DNA from: JALORV01 sp963775635
Lineage (GTDB): Bacteria > Pseudomonadota > Gammaproteobacteria > Burkholderiales > Burkholderiaceae_F
DNA: 64,000 bases
Assembly: GCA_963775635.1 (NCBI GenBank)
Contig: CAVZJO010000016.1
Span: 620,001 to 684,000, forward strand
Reading direction: 5' to 3'
In this document: piece after piece, positions 8,141 to 17,378 of the stretch
Layout: every line of letters starts with the position of its first letter
Numbering within the stretch: position 1 is the first letter of the stretch
Translations under genes and position numbers: made by a program
The notes under the pieces: model-generated
Database searches by the model: none
Told to the model about the DNA's origin: nothing
The model's input: only the letters and a program-made list of their open reading frames with translations

Positions 8141-9868
8141 ATGACCGCGCTCGCGGTTGCCGCGACCGCCGGTCGAACGCCGTCGCGACTGTCGCTGGCC
8201 GGCGAAGCGCTGGCCGCGCGGGGCGGGCTGGTACTGCTTGCGGTCGCCCTGTTCGTGTTCCTCACCGTACCGCTCGCGATGATCCTGGTGCGCAGCGTCG
8301 AGGGACGCACCGGCGAATTCGTCGGCCTAGCGAACTTCTTGACGTATGTGCAGACGCCGGCTCTGGCGCAGTCGACCCGCAACACACTGGTGTTCGCGCT
8401 GCTGACCACCGCGGTGACAGTGCCGCTCGCGTTCCTGTTTGTCTATGCGATCCAGCGCAGCTGCATCCCGTTCAAGGGACTGTGGCGCAACATCGCGATG
8501 ATTCCCATCCTTGCCCCGTCGCTGCTGGCCGCCATCTCGTTCATCTACCTGTTCGGGAACCAGGGTTCACTGAAGTTCATGCTCGAGTGGGTCGGGCTGA
8601 CGTCGATATACGGCATGCCGGGGATGGTGCTCGCGATGACCTTCGCCTCGTTTCCGCATGCGGTGATGATCCTGATGGCAGCGCTTGCGCTGTCGGATGC
8701 GCGTCTGTACGAGGCGGCCGATTCGCTGGGCACCAGCGAGCGGCGCAAGTTCTTCACGATCACACTGCCGGGCGCCCGCTACGGACTGATCTCGGCATGC
8801 ATGGTGGTGTTCACGATGGCGGTGTCGGAGTTCGGCGTGCCGAAGGTGATCGGCGGCAACACCAGCGTGCTGGCGGTCGACATCTATAAGCAGGTGATCG
8901 GCCAGCAGAACTTCGCGATGGGGGCGGTGGTCGGGCTGGTGCTGCTGCTGCCGGCCGTGGTCGCCTTCATCATCGACCACCTGATGCAGCGCAAGCAGCA
9001 GGCGCTGCTGACCGCGCGCAGCGTGCCGTACCAGGCCCGGCGCGCTGGCCTGCGCGACGGGTTGTTGCTCGTCGTCGTCGTGCTGATCTCTGCGCTGCTG
9101 CTGCTGGTCGTCGGCATGGCGGCATTCGGCTCGGTCGTGAAGTTCTGGCCGTACAACCTTTCGCTGACGCTGAACCACTACACCTATGGTTTCGAAGAGG
9201 CCGGCATCGAGCATGCCTATCGCAACAGCCTGGTGATGGCGCTCTGGTGCGGCGTGCTCGGAGCCGCCATCACTTTCGCCGGCGCCTACTGGCTGGAAAA
9301 AACGCGCGGCGCGGACACGCTGCGGCCGCTGATCCGCTTCCAGGCGATGCTGCCGATGGCCGTGCCTGGCATGGTGCTGGGCATCGGCTACATCCTGTTC
9401 TTCAACATGCCGTCCAATCCGCTGAACTTCCTGTACGGCACGATGGCGATCCTGGTGCTGTCGACCATCGTTCATTTCTATTCATCGAGCCACCTGACGG
9501 CGGTCACCGCGCTAAAGCAGATCGACGGCGAGTTCGAGTCGGTATCCGCTTCGCTCAAGGTCCCGTTTTACCGGACGTTCTGGCGCGTTACGGTTCCAGT
9601 ATGTCTTCCATCGTTGCTGGACATCGGACGCTACTATTTCGTCAATGCGATGACGACGATTTCGGCGGTGGTATTCCTGTACTCGCCGAAGACCACGCTG
9701 GCGGCGATTTCCATACTCCAGCTGGACGAGGCCGGCGCGATCGGATCAGCCGCCGCGATGGCAACGTTGATCGTACTGACCTCGGCCGCCGTCACGGGGG
9801 CGCTGTTCGCGATCGAGTGGTGGTTGATCCGCCGTACGCAGGCATGGCGCAACACCGCGCAGAACTGA
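8141..9868 (+). CDS. phnU: 2-Aminoethylphosphonate ABC transporter, fused permease
   Basis: A 575-aa inner-membrane protein with about 12 hydrophobic segments in two homologous halves, each with an EAA-type loop (YEAADSLGTSERRKFFTITLPG in the first half, FESVSASLKVPFYRTFWRVTVP in the second). This single-chain double permease is typical of the Fe3+/AEP type-2 transporters. I chose ATG 8141, 10 bp after the phnT stop, because the longer frame starting at 8039 lies inside phnT and has no hydrophobic character. Confidence 0.88.
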   Translation: MTALAVAATAGRTPSRLSLAGEALAARGGLVLLAVALFVFLTVPLAMILVRSVEGRTGEFVGLANFLTYVQTPALAQSTRNTLVFALLTTAVTVPLAFLFVYAIQRSCIPFKGLWRNIAMIPILAPSLLAAISFIYLFGNQGSLKFMLEWVGLTSIYGMPGMVLAMTFASFPHAVMILMAALALSDARLYEAADSLGTSERRKFFTITLPGARYGLISACMVVFTMAVSEFGVPKVIGGNTSVLAVDIYKQVIGQQNFAMGAVVGLVLLLPAVVAFIIDHLMQRKQQALLTARSVPYQARRAGLRDGLLLVVVVLISALLLLVVGMAAFGSVVKFWPYNLSLTLNHYTYGFEEAGIEHAYRNSLVMALWCGVLGAAITFAGAYWLEKTRGADTLRPLIRFQAMLPMAVPGMVLGIGYILFFNMPSNPLNFLYGTMAILVLSTIVHFYSSSHLTAVTALKQIDGEFESVSASLKVPFYRTFWRVTVPVCLPSLLDIGRYYFVNAMTTISAVVFLYSPKTTLAAISILQLDEAGAIGSAAAMATLIVLTSAAVTGALFAIEWWLIRRTQAWRNTAQN

Positions 9869-9879
9869 AGGGGACACCA

Positions 9880-11019
9880 ATGATCGTTGGCAACGACCCG
9901 ATCCTGCTGACACCCGGCCCGCTGACCACATCGTTGGCCACCAAGCAGGCGATGCTGCGCGACTGGGGCTCGTGGGATGCAGCATTCAATGCGATCACTG
10001 CCAGCCTCCGGCGCGACCTTGTCGAGATTGTTCACGGCGGCGACGAATACACCTGCGTGCCGCTGCAGGGAAGTGGCACCTTTTCGGTGGAGGGCGCGAT
10101 CGGCACGTTGGTACCGCGCGACGGCAAGGTACTGGTGCCCAACAACGGTGCGTATTGCGCCCGCATCGTGCGGATCTGCAAGTACCTGAACCGCCCCGTG
10201 GTCGATCTGGCGGTGCCGGAAGACCAGCCGGCAACCGCTGGCGTGGTCGATGCGGCGCTTGCCGCCGATCCGGCGATCACGCACGTCGCGCAGGTCCACT
10301 GCGAAACCGGCGCCGGCGTGCTGAACGACTTGGCGGGCATCGCGCAGGTCTGCGCGCGGCGCGAGCGGAGCCTGATCGTCGATGCAATGAGTTCGTTTGC
10401 CGCATTGCCGATCGACCTGCGCGCGGCGCCGATCGATGCGCTGATCGCGGCCAGCGGAAAGTGCCTCGAGGGCGTGCCCGGCATGGGCTTCGTGATCGTG
10501 CGCAAGGCGGTGCTGGAGGCGCGCGCCGGCAACGCGCACTCGCTGGCGATGGACCTGCACGACCAGTACGTCTACATGGAGAAGACCACGCAGTGGCGCT
10601 ACACGCCGCCGACACACGTCGTGGCCGCGCTGCGCGCTGCCGTCGATCAGTTTCGGGCCGAAGGCGGGCAGCCGGCGCGTCTGGCGCGCTACGCGCGCAA
10701 CTGTGAAGTGCTGATCGCCGGCATGGAAAGGCTGGGCTTCCGCCCGTTCCTGGAGCCCGAGGTGCAGGCGCCCATCATCGTCACCTTCCATGCGCCGGCA
10801 GACCCGGCCTACGACTTCAAGACGTTCTATGCGAAGACGCGCGACCGCGGCTACATCCTGTATCCCGGCAAGCTGACGCAGGTCGAAACCTTCCGTGTCG
10901 GCTGCATCGGCGCGATCGATGCGAATGAAATGCGCAACGTGGTCAGCGCCGTCGAGGCGACTCTCGACGAGATGGGAATCCGGCAGGTTGCTCCGGCTGG
11001 ACAACGCAAGGCCGCCTAA
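9880..11019 (+). CDS. phnW: 2-Aminoethylphosphonate:pyruvate transaminase
   Basis: A 379-aa class V PLP aminotransferase that converts AEP and pyruvate to phosphonoacetaldehyde and L-alanine. The N-terminal NDPILLTPGPLTTS is diagnostic. The PLP lysine is K194 (ASGKCLEGVPG), the same number as in characterised PhnW. D168 (VDAMSS) would contact the pyridine nitrogen. It starts 11 bp after phnU behind a GAAGGGG ribosome site and closes the rightward operon. Alanine from this step could be recycled by the alanine dehydrogenase at 12212-13330. Confidence 0.94.
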   Translation: MIVGNDPILLTPGPLTTSLATKQAMLRDWGSWDAAFNAITASLRRDLVEIVHGGDEYTCVPLQGSGTFSVEGAIGTLVPRDGKVLVPNNGAYCARIVRICKYLNRPVVDLAVPEDQPATAGVVDAALAADPAITHVAQVHCETGAGVLNDLAGIAQVCARRERSLIVDAMSSFAALPIDLRAAPIDALIAASGKCLEGVPGMGFVIVRKAVLEARAGNAHSLAMDLHDQYVYMEKTTQWRYTPPTHVVAALRAAVDQFRAEGGQPARLARYARNCEVLIAGMERLGFRPFLEPEVQAPIIVTFHAPADPAYDFKTFYAKTRDRGYILYPGKLTQVETFRVGCIGAIDANEMRNVVSAVEATLDEMGIRQVAPAGQRKAA

Positions 11020-11040
11020 GCGCCTTTCCCAGCAGCGGGC

Positions 11041-11199
11041 TTATTGCGCGGCGATTTCCTTCAGCAGCTTGCGAGCGTCGTCGGCTTGCGGGAACTTCGG
11101 ATCCAGTTCCAGGGCATGCTGGAGCGAGCTGCGTTTCCGGAAGTGAATCTTTGCCAATCGCTTCAACGATTTGCATGCTCGGACCGCCTCTCGCGTCAC
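11041..11199 (-). pseudogene. C-terminal remnant of a TPR-type protein
   Basis: The reverse strand reads SLQHALELDPKFPQADDARK and then LLKEIAAQ before a TAA stop at 11041. This is the usual last helix pair of small tetratricopeptide proteins. The frame stays open upstream to about 11199 and beyond (through VTREAVRACKSLKRL), but that part has no recognisable repeat and I find no good start or ribosome site. It sits between the convergent phnW and the permease gene. I read it as a decayed gene end. A short real gene of about 52 codons starting at GTG 11199 is possible. Confidence 0.45.
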
Positions 11200-11258
11200 C
11201 CTCGAATCCGGGGCTAAGAGCCGCGGCTGTAAACGAGCCCGACAGCCCGGTTAAGGGA

Positions 11259-12110
11259 TCAGGCCACCTTGAGCGCGATCACTCCGACCACCATTGCGCC
11301 GATGCCCGCCCAGCGGCGCGCCGTCAGGTGTTCTTTGAGCAGGCGCGCGCCGATCAGGGTGGCGAACAGCACAGATGTTTCGCGCAATGAGGCCACCAGC
11401 GCCACCGGAGCCTTGGTCATTGCCCACACCGAGATCGCATAGGCCGCTGCCGACAGGCCGCCGCCGACGAGGCCGCGCGTGTGCCGGTCCGCCAGCGCCT
11501 GCGCAAACTGGCGGCCGCGGGTGGCGAACATGTAAAGCGTGAATGGGATCGCGTCGAGCACGAACAGCCATACGATGTACGACCAGGCGTTGCCGGAAAG
11601 GCGCGCGCCGCTGCCGTCGATGATCGTGTAAGTGGCGATCACCACCGCGTTGGCCAGCGCGAAGCCGACCGCGCGGCCATGGCCGTGGAGTGCCGGACCC
11701 AGCGGGGTGGGGCGCAGAGCCAGCGCGATGACTCCGACGGAAATCAGCACCATCCCGGTCCAACCCGCAGCGCCCGGCCACTCGCGCAACCAGACGATCG
11801 CGAGCACGCCGGTCAGCAGCGGTGCCACGCCGCGCATCAGCGGGTAGACCAGTGTCAAGTCCCCCGACCGATACGCGCTGACCATGAAGAAGTAGTACGC
11901 AAGGTGCGTCGCGATCGATGCCAGGATGTAGGCCCAGCTCGCAGGCGCCGGCAGCGGCACGACGAACAGGAACGGAAGCGCGACCACGCCGGCGCCGGCG
12001 ACGATGGCGGCGGTATCGAGCAGCACGTCGCTGCCGCCCTTGATCATCGCGTTCCAGGAAGCGTGGAGCAGCGCCGCGAGCAGGACGGCCAGCGAGACTT
12101 CGATCGACAC
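11259..12110 (-). CDS. EamA/DMT-superfamily permease, phosphonate-associated
   Basis: A 283-aa membrane protein with about ten hydrophobic segments in two EamA repeats. LHASWNAMIKGGSD near the start is typical of the DUF6 subgroup repeatedly found with phosphonate genes. DMT carriers usually export or import small metabolites. The substrate is not known. It is the last gene of the leftward run 21176-11259, with a 101-bp gap to alanine dehydrogenase. An uptake or efflux role for an aminophosphonate or related intermediate is inferred from position only. Confidence 0.8.
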   Translation of the reverse strand: MSIEVSLAVLLAALLHASWNAMIKGGSDVLLDTAAIVAGAGVVALPFLFVVPLPAPASWAYILASIATHLAYYFFMVSAYRSGDLTLVYPLMRGVAPLLTGVLAIVWLREWPGAAGWTGMVLISVGVIALALRPTPLGPALHGHGRAVGFALANAVVIATYTIIDGSGARLSGNAWSYIVWLFVLDAIPFTLYMFATRGRQFAQALADRHTRGLVGGGLSAAAYAISVWAMTKAPVALVASLRETSVLFATLIGARLLKEHLTARRWAGIGAMVVGVIALKVA

Positions 12111-12211
12111 GTGGGCGGCCCGTCAGCGAAGCGGACTGTGGCGCACGCTACGGCAACAGGCCGAGCGCGGAGGCGGTAAATCGGTGCGACTCGCCGGAGC
12201 TGACGCCGGCC

Positions 12212-13330
12212 TCACGGCGGCAGCACGGAGTCGGCCGGCGCGTACGGCAAGCCGAGCGCCTTGGCGACCGCCCGGTAGGTGACCTTGCCAAGGGCGATGT
12301 TCAGGCCCTCTTTCAGGTGCGCGTTTTCCGACAGCGCGCGGCGCCAGCCCTTGTTCGCCAACTGCAGGCCGAAGGGCAGGGTGGCGTTGTTCAGCGCATA
12401 GGTCGAGGTGCGCGGCACCGCGCCGGGCATGTTGGCGACCATGTAGTGCACGACGCCGTCGACCACGTAGGTCGGATCGGCATGCGTCGTCGGCCGCGAG
12501 GTCTCGCAGCTGCCGCCCTGATCGATCGCGACATCGACGATCACCGAGCCGTGCTTCATCTGCGCCAGCATCGCGCGCGTCACCAGCTTCGGCGCCGCAT
12601 CCCCAGGGATCAGGACACCCGAGATCACCAGATCGGCGCGCAGCACTTCGCGCTCGACGTTGTCGCGGTTGGAGAAGACGGTGATCGCGCGGCCGTTGAA
12701 CATGGCGTCGATGCGACGCAACGCGTCGATCGACTTGTCGATCACGACCACCTGCGCACCAGTGCCGACTGCCATCTGCGCGGCGTTGGTGCCGACCACG
12801 CCTGCACCGAGGATCACGATGCGACCCGGCGCGACGCCTGGCACACCGCCTAGCAGCATCCCCATTCCGCCCGACCATTTCTCCAGGCAGCGCGCGCCGG
12901 CCTGCACCGCGAGGCGGCCCGCGACTTCCGACATCGGCGCCAGCAGCGGCAGGCCGCCGTGCGGCGCCGTGACGGTTTCGTACGCGATGCAGATGGCGCC
13001 ACTCTTGACCAGATCCGCTGCCTGCTCGGGATCCGGCGCCAGGTGCAGGTAGGCGAACAGGATCTGTCCCTCGCGCAGCATGGCCCGTTCGATTGCCTGC
13101 GGTTCCTTCACCTTGACGATCATGTCCGCGCGGCGAAACACGTCCTCGGCACTCGAAGCGATCTCGGCGCCGGCGCGTACGTACTCTTCGTCGCCGGCGC
13201 CGATGCCGGTGCCGGCGTCGGTCTGCACCAGCAGCTGGTGACCGTGGGACACCATCTCGCGCACCGATGAGGGCGTCAATCCGACGCGATATTCGTGGAC
13301 CTTGATTTCCCTCGGAACGCCGACCAGCAT
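12212..13330 (-). CDS. ald: Alanine dehydrogenase
   Basis: A 372-aa NAD-dependent L-alanine dehydrogenase interconverting alanine with pyruvate and ammonium. The N-terminus MLVGVPREIKVHEYRVGLTP is diagnostic. Catalytic and substrate residues are in the expected places: R15, K75 (VKVKEP), H96 (AYLHLA) and D270 (IVDVAIDQGGS). The glycine-rich NAD site is VILGAGVVGTNAAQMA. The gene lies 9 bp after the flavoprotein gene, as part of the leftward run. Next to phnW it would return the amino-acceptor pyruvate and release AEP nitrogen as ammonium; that pairing is inferred. Confidence 0.94.
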   Translation of the reverse strand: MLVGVPREIKVHEYRVGLTPSSVREMVSHGHQLLVQTDAGTGIGAGDEEYVRAGAEIASSAEDVFRRADMIVKVKEPQAIERAMLREGQILFAYLHLAPDPEQAADLVKSGAICIAYETVTAPHGGLPLLAPMSEVAGRLAVQAGARCLEKWSGGMGMLLGGVPGVAPGRIVILGAGVVGTNAAQMAVGTGAQVVVIDKSIDALRRIDAMFNGRAITVFSNRDNVEREVLRADLVISGVLIPGDAAPKLVTRAMLAQMKHGSVIVDVAIDQGGSCETSRPTTHADPTYVVDGVVHYMVANMPGAVPRTSTYALNNATLPFGLQLANKGWRRALSENAHLKEGLNIALGKVTYRAVAKALGLPYAPADSVLPP

Positions 13331-13339
13331 GTTCCCCCG

Positions 13340-15865
13340 CTAGTTTTTCGTTCTGGACGAGGCGGGATCGTACGGCGCTTTCAGCGAAGCAGCGGCCGCG
13401 TACCGCTCGCCGGCCAGATCAATCTCGAAGCGCCCGGCATCGATCCACTCGCCGTTGGCCGCGCCGTGAGGATTGCTGATCAATGCGAGCGCCACCGGCT
13501 TGCCGATCGTGTGGCCAAAGGCCGCCGATGTGACGAAACCGACCGGCGCGTTGTTGCGCAGGACCAGCTCGCCGCCCCACAAATTGGTTTGCGGCGCATC
13601 GACGACCAGTGACACGATGCGGCGCGCAGCAACGGCCGCGCCGCCGCCGGCCTTGAGCTGCTGCAACGCCGCCCGTCCGCGAAACTCCGCGGCCTTGTCG
13701 AACCGGACTGCGAACGCCAGTCCGGCCTCATACGGATTGATGTCTGGCGTCAGCTCGCGTCCCCACGCCCGATATCCCTTCTCGAGCCGCAATGATTCGA
13801 TCGCGTAGTAGCCGGCATTGGCAACACCGAGATCGGCGTCCGCCCGCATCAGCGATTCGTAGACGCCGACCGCGAATTCGACCGGCACATAGAGCTCCCA
13901 GCCGAGTTCGCCCACGTAGGTGAGCCGGGTTGCGCGTACCGTCGCATAGCCGACGTCGATCTCGCGCGAGGCGCCGAACGGAAAAGCGGCATTCGAGAAA
14001 TCGGCCGTGGAAACCCGTTGCAGCAGCTCGCGAGATCGAGGTCCCATCACCGCCAGCATCGCGAACGTCGCGGTTACGTCGGTGACCTGGCAGTGCACAC
14101 GGTCGCCCACCGCGGCGATCGCCCGCTCGATGACGTCGCGGTCGCGCACCGCCTGGGCGCTGCCAGTCACGATCATGAATTCGTCGACGCCAATGCCAGT
14201 CACCGTGCAATCGCTTTCGTAGCCACCGCGGTCGTTCAGGATCGCCGTATACGACGTGCATCCGACCTCCGGCAACTGGTTGGCAATCAGGCCATCGAGC
14301 ACGGCAGCCGCGTCCGCGCCCTTGACCTGCAGCTTGGCGAATGAACTCATGTCGAACACCGCAACGCCTTCGCGGCAGGCGCGATGCTCTGCGGCGACCC
14401 AGCCATGCCAGTTCTGATGGCCCCACCCGTACTCGATCGTTGCTTCGGCCGGCGAAGGAGCGAAAAAATTGGCGCGCTCCCAGCCCATCTTGGATCCAAA
14501 GCACGCTCCCGCATCGCGCAAGTGTCCATAGAGCGGCGAGCGCCGGAACGGACGGGCCGATTCGAGTTCGCGATTGGGCCACGGCATCTTGTAGTGCATG
14601 CCCAGCACTTCCTTGATTCGATCGGGCAGCCATTGCTCGTTGCCGTTGAACCGCGCGAAGCGACGGATGTCGACCGGCCACAGGTCGAGTGCCGGCTCGC
14701 CTGCGAGGATCCACTCGGCGAGCGCCTTGCCGGCGCCGCCGGCCGACGCGATTCCCATCGAATTGAAGCCGCAGCCGACATACAGACCGGCCAGGCCGGG
14801 CGCAGGGCCGACGATGAAGTTGTTGTCGGCGGTGAACGATTCCGGCCCGTTGATGAACTGCTTGACGCGGGCACTCTGCAAGGCGGGCACGCGCAACATC
14901 GCGTTGTCCAGCAATACCTGGAACGCGTCCCAGTTGTCGGGCAGCAGCTGAAACTCGAAATTCTCCGGAATGCCGCCACGATGTCGCGCGCTCTGCAGCC
15001 ACGGGGTCGCTTCCGGCTCAAAACCGCCCATCAGCAGCCCGCCGACCTCCTCCTTGAAATAGATGTAGCCGTCCGGATCACGCATCACCGGTAGGTCGCG
15101 GTGCACGCCGTCGATGCGGTCGGTGACGATGTAGAAGTGCTCGCATGAAAACAGCGGCACGGTGACGTCGGCGAGCGCATGCCCCAGTTCGCGCGACCAC
15201 TGGCCTGCGCACAGCACGACGATGTCGACCGTGATGCGGCCGCTGTCGCCGTTCCTGTCGCGCCAGGCGAGTTCGCTGATGCGTCGGGACGCTCGGTTCA
15301 ACGTGGCGCCGGTGACCTGTACGCCCTCGCAGATGCGCACTCCCCGGTTGCGCGCGCCCTTGGCCAGCGCCAGCGTCAGGTCGGCAGGATTGGCCTTGCC
15401 ATCGCCGGGCAGCCACACGGCCCCGCGCAGGTCATCCACGGCCATGATCGGATAGAGATCGCCGGCTTCACGTGGAGTGATGACGTCACAGGAAACGCCG
15501 AACGCCTGCGCGACCGCGGCCGTGCGCTTCAGCTGGACCATGCGGTCGGCGGTGCGCGCAACCGCCAGCGAGCCGCATTGCTTCCAGCCGGTTGCGAGTC
15601 CGGTTTCGGCTTCCAGCCGCGCGTAGAGATCGGTCGAGTAGCGGATCAGCCGCGTCATGCTCTCGTGGTTGCGCAACTGCCCGACCAGACCTGCCGCGTG
15701 CCAGGTCGTACCCGAGGTCAGCCGGCCCTGCTCGAGCAGCACGACGTCGGTTTCGCCGAAGGAGCTCAGGTGATACGCGACCGAGCATCCCATGATGCCG
15801 CCGCCGATCACGACGATCCGCGCCGCCTGCGGCGGCCGCGCCTGCGTCGTCAGCGCTTCTTCCAA
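13340..15865 (-). CDS. FAD-dependent oxidoreductase with GcvT domains (sarcosine/dimethylglycine dehydrogenase-like)
   Basis: An 841-aa fusion. Residues about 15-400 are a DAO-type FAD domain, with the dinucleotide motif RIVVIGGGIMGCSVAYHL and the covalent-flavin-type region GTTWHAAGLVG. Residues about 430-830 are a GcvT-like folate-binding aminomethyltransferase domain and its barrel (ESLRLEKGYRAWGRELT). Relatives oxidatively remove N-methyl groups from sarcosine, dimethylglycine or similar amines and pass formaldehyde to tetrahydrofolate. The substrate cannot be read from sequence. In this island an N-methylated aminophosphonate is a reasonable guess; glycine betaine breakdown is the alternative. 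A 148-bp gap with nothing recognisable precedes it. Confidence 0.85.
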   Translation of the reverse strand: MEEALTTQARPPQAARIVVIGGGIMGCSVAYHLSSFGETDVVLLEQGRLTSGTTWHAAGLVGQLRNHESMTRLIRYSTDLYARLEAETGLATGWKQCGSLAVARTADRMVQLKRTAAVAQAFGVSCDVITPREAGDLYPIMAVDDLRGAVWLPGDGKANPADLTLALAKGARNRGVRICEGVQVTGATLNRASRRISELAWRDRNGDSGRITVDIVVLCAGQWSRELGHALADVTVPLFSCEHFYIVTDRIDGVHRDLPVMRDPDGYIYFKEEVGGLLMGGFEPEATPWLQSARHRGGIPENFEFQLLPDNWDAFQVLLDNAMLRVPALQSARVKQFINGPESFTADNNFIVGPAPGLAGLYVGCGFNSMGIASAGGAGKALAEWILAGEPALDLWPVDIRRFARFNGNEQWLPDRIKEVLGMHYKMPWPNRELESARPFRRSPLYGHLRDAGACFGSKMGWERANFFAPSPAEATIEYGWGHQNWHGWVAAEHRACREGVAVFDMSSFAKLQVKGADAAAVLDGLIANQLPEVGCTSYTAILNDRGGYESDCTVTGIGVDEFMIVTGSAQAVRDRDVIERAIAAVGDRVHCQVTDVTATFAMLAVMGPRSRELLQRVSTADFSNAAFPFGASREIDVGYATVRATRLTYVGELGWELYVPVEFAVGVYESLMRADADLGVANAGYYAIESLRLEKGYRAWGRELTPDINPYEAGLAFAVRFDKAAEFRGRAALQQLKAGGGAAVAARRIVSLVVDAPQTNLWGGELVLRNNAPVGFVTSAAFGHTIGKPVALALISNPHGAANGEWIDAGRFEIDLAGERYAAAASLKAPYDPASSRTKN

Positions 15866-16013
15866 CTGTGGCCCTCCGCTCCTGTTGCAGTTGCCAACGG
15901 GCAGGCGCCCGGCCGCCCGAAGCCCGTCCGTCTGATTAGTGTCGAGCGGCTGCAGCGCGGCCGTGCCGCGAACGATGCACGTGCGACCCGCCGGGTCGCG
16001 TACATCGCGAGCG

Positions 16014-17378
16014 CTACGACTTCAGGTGCCACGCCTTGGTCCGGGTGAACGTCTCGATGCCGAACGTCGACAGCGTGAGCCCGATGCCCGAATGGCCGAC
16101 GCCGCCCCAAGGCAGGCGTGGACTGACGCGGTCGCAACAATTCCAGTACACCGATCCGGCGTGCAGTTGCGCGAGGATGCTGCGTGCCCTCGCTTCATCC
16201 CGCGTGTAGACGCCGGCCGTCAGTCCATAGACGCTGTCGTTCATCAGGCGCACCGCTTCGGCGTCGCCGGACACCTTCTGTATCCCGATGATCGGACCGA
16301 AACTTTCCTCCCGCATCACTTCCATCGAATGGTCGACATCAGCCAGCACGGTCGGTGCGAACCAGTTGCCGGGATCGGGCAGCCGGTTTCCTCCGAGCAA
16401 AACGCGCGCGCCCTTGGAGATCGCATCGACGACCTGCCGCTCGAGTACATCGAGCTGCGGCGCCCGCGTCAGCGGCCCGATATAGGCCACCTCGTCGGTC
16501 GGGTCGCTGATCGTGAATCCGCGCACTTCCTCGACGAATGCCGTGACGAACGCATCGTGTATGTCCTGGTGTACGTAGATGCGCTCGACCGAGCAGCAAC
16601 TCTGCCCGGTGTTGTACATCGCACCGTCGGCCAGCGATGCGGCCGCGGCGGCCACGTCGACGTCCTCGCACACATAGGTGGGATCCTTGCCGCCGAGCTC
16701 GAGCTGCATTTTGATCATGCGTGGCCCGACAGCCCCGGCGATCTTTGCGCCGGTGGCGTATGAGCCTGTGAAAAACACGCCGTCGATCGGCTGCGCGAGC
16801 AGGGCGCTGCCGACGCCACCGCCGCCGACCAGCACCTGGAATACGTCCTGCGGTACGCCGGAAAGGTGCAGCAACTTGCCGATCTCCAGCCCGGTCAGCG
16901 TCGCGTACTCCGATGGCTTGTAGAGCACCGCGTTGCCAGCGATCAGTGCCGGCACGAAGACATTGGCGCCTACGAAGTACGGGTAGTTCCAAGCGGAGAT
17001 GTTAGCGATGACCCCGAGCGGCTCGAACGTGATCTGCTCGCGCATGCCGCTTTCGTCCTGCACCTGCCGCGGCGCCAGCGTGCGTTCGGATTCGGTCAGG
17101 AAGAAGTCGATGCGGCCGAGCAGGCCGGCGAGTTCATTTCGCGACTGACGTATCGGCTTGCCGACCTCCGACGTCAGGATCGCAGCGAGCCGTTCGGCCT
17201 CGCGCACCAGTTCGCTGCGGAATCGTCGGATCGCCTCCAGGCGCACGCTGAGCGGGTTCGCCGCCCAAGCCGGCTGCGCCGCGCGTGCGCTGCGAAAGGC
17301 CAACGCGACCGCTTCCGCCGACTCGGCGGGGAGCTCCGCGATGACGCGGCCATTGGCAGGATTGATCACCGTCAGCAT
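16014..17378 (-). CDS. NAD(P)-dependent aldehyde dehydrogenase
   Basis: A 454-aa aldehyde dehydrogenase, slightly shorter than most. Visible motifs are NISAWNYPYFVG, the cofactor Lys in VLYKPSEYATLTG, FFTGSYATGAKIA, the catalytic Glu in QLELGGKDP, the catalytic Cys in NTGQSCCSVERIYV and ESFGPIIGIQ. It resembles succinate-semialdehyde and aminoaldehyde dehydrogenases. Its start overlaps the stop of the C26 hydrolase gene by 7 bases. A C26 hydrolase next to an aldehyde dehydrogenase recalls the Puu putrescine route, where a gamma-glutamyl aldehyde is oxidised before the glutamyl group is removed. Confidence 0.85.
   Translation of the reverse strand: MLTVINPANGRVIAELPAESAEAVALAFRSARAAQPAWAANPLSVRLEAIRRFRSELVREAERLAAILTSEVGKPIRQSRNELAGLLGRIDFFLTESERTLAPRQVQDESGMREQITFEPLGVIANISAWNYPYFVGANVFVPALIAGNAVLYKPSEYATLTGLEIGKLLHLSGVPQDVFQVLVGGGGVGSALLAQPIDGVFFTGSYATGAKIAGAVGPRMIKMQLELGGKDPTYVCEDVDVAAAAASLADGAMYNTGQSCCSVERIYVHQDIHDAFVTAFVEEVRGFTISDPTDEVAYIGPLTRAPQLDVLERQVVDAISKGARVLLGGNRLPDPGNWFAPTVLADVDHSMEVMREESFGPIIGIQKVSGDAEAVRLMNDSVYGLTAGVYTRDEARARSILAQLHAGSVYWNCCDRVSPRLPWGGVGHSGIGLTLSTFGIETFTRTKAWHLKS

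Noticed and set aside
9634..11004. 456-aa open frame antisense to phnU/phnW
   Set aside because: It is His/Arg/Asp-rich with no motif, and both sense genes are well supported; a shadow caused by high GC.
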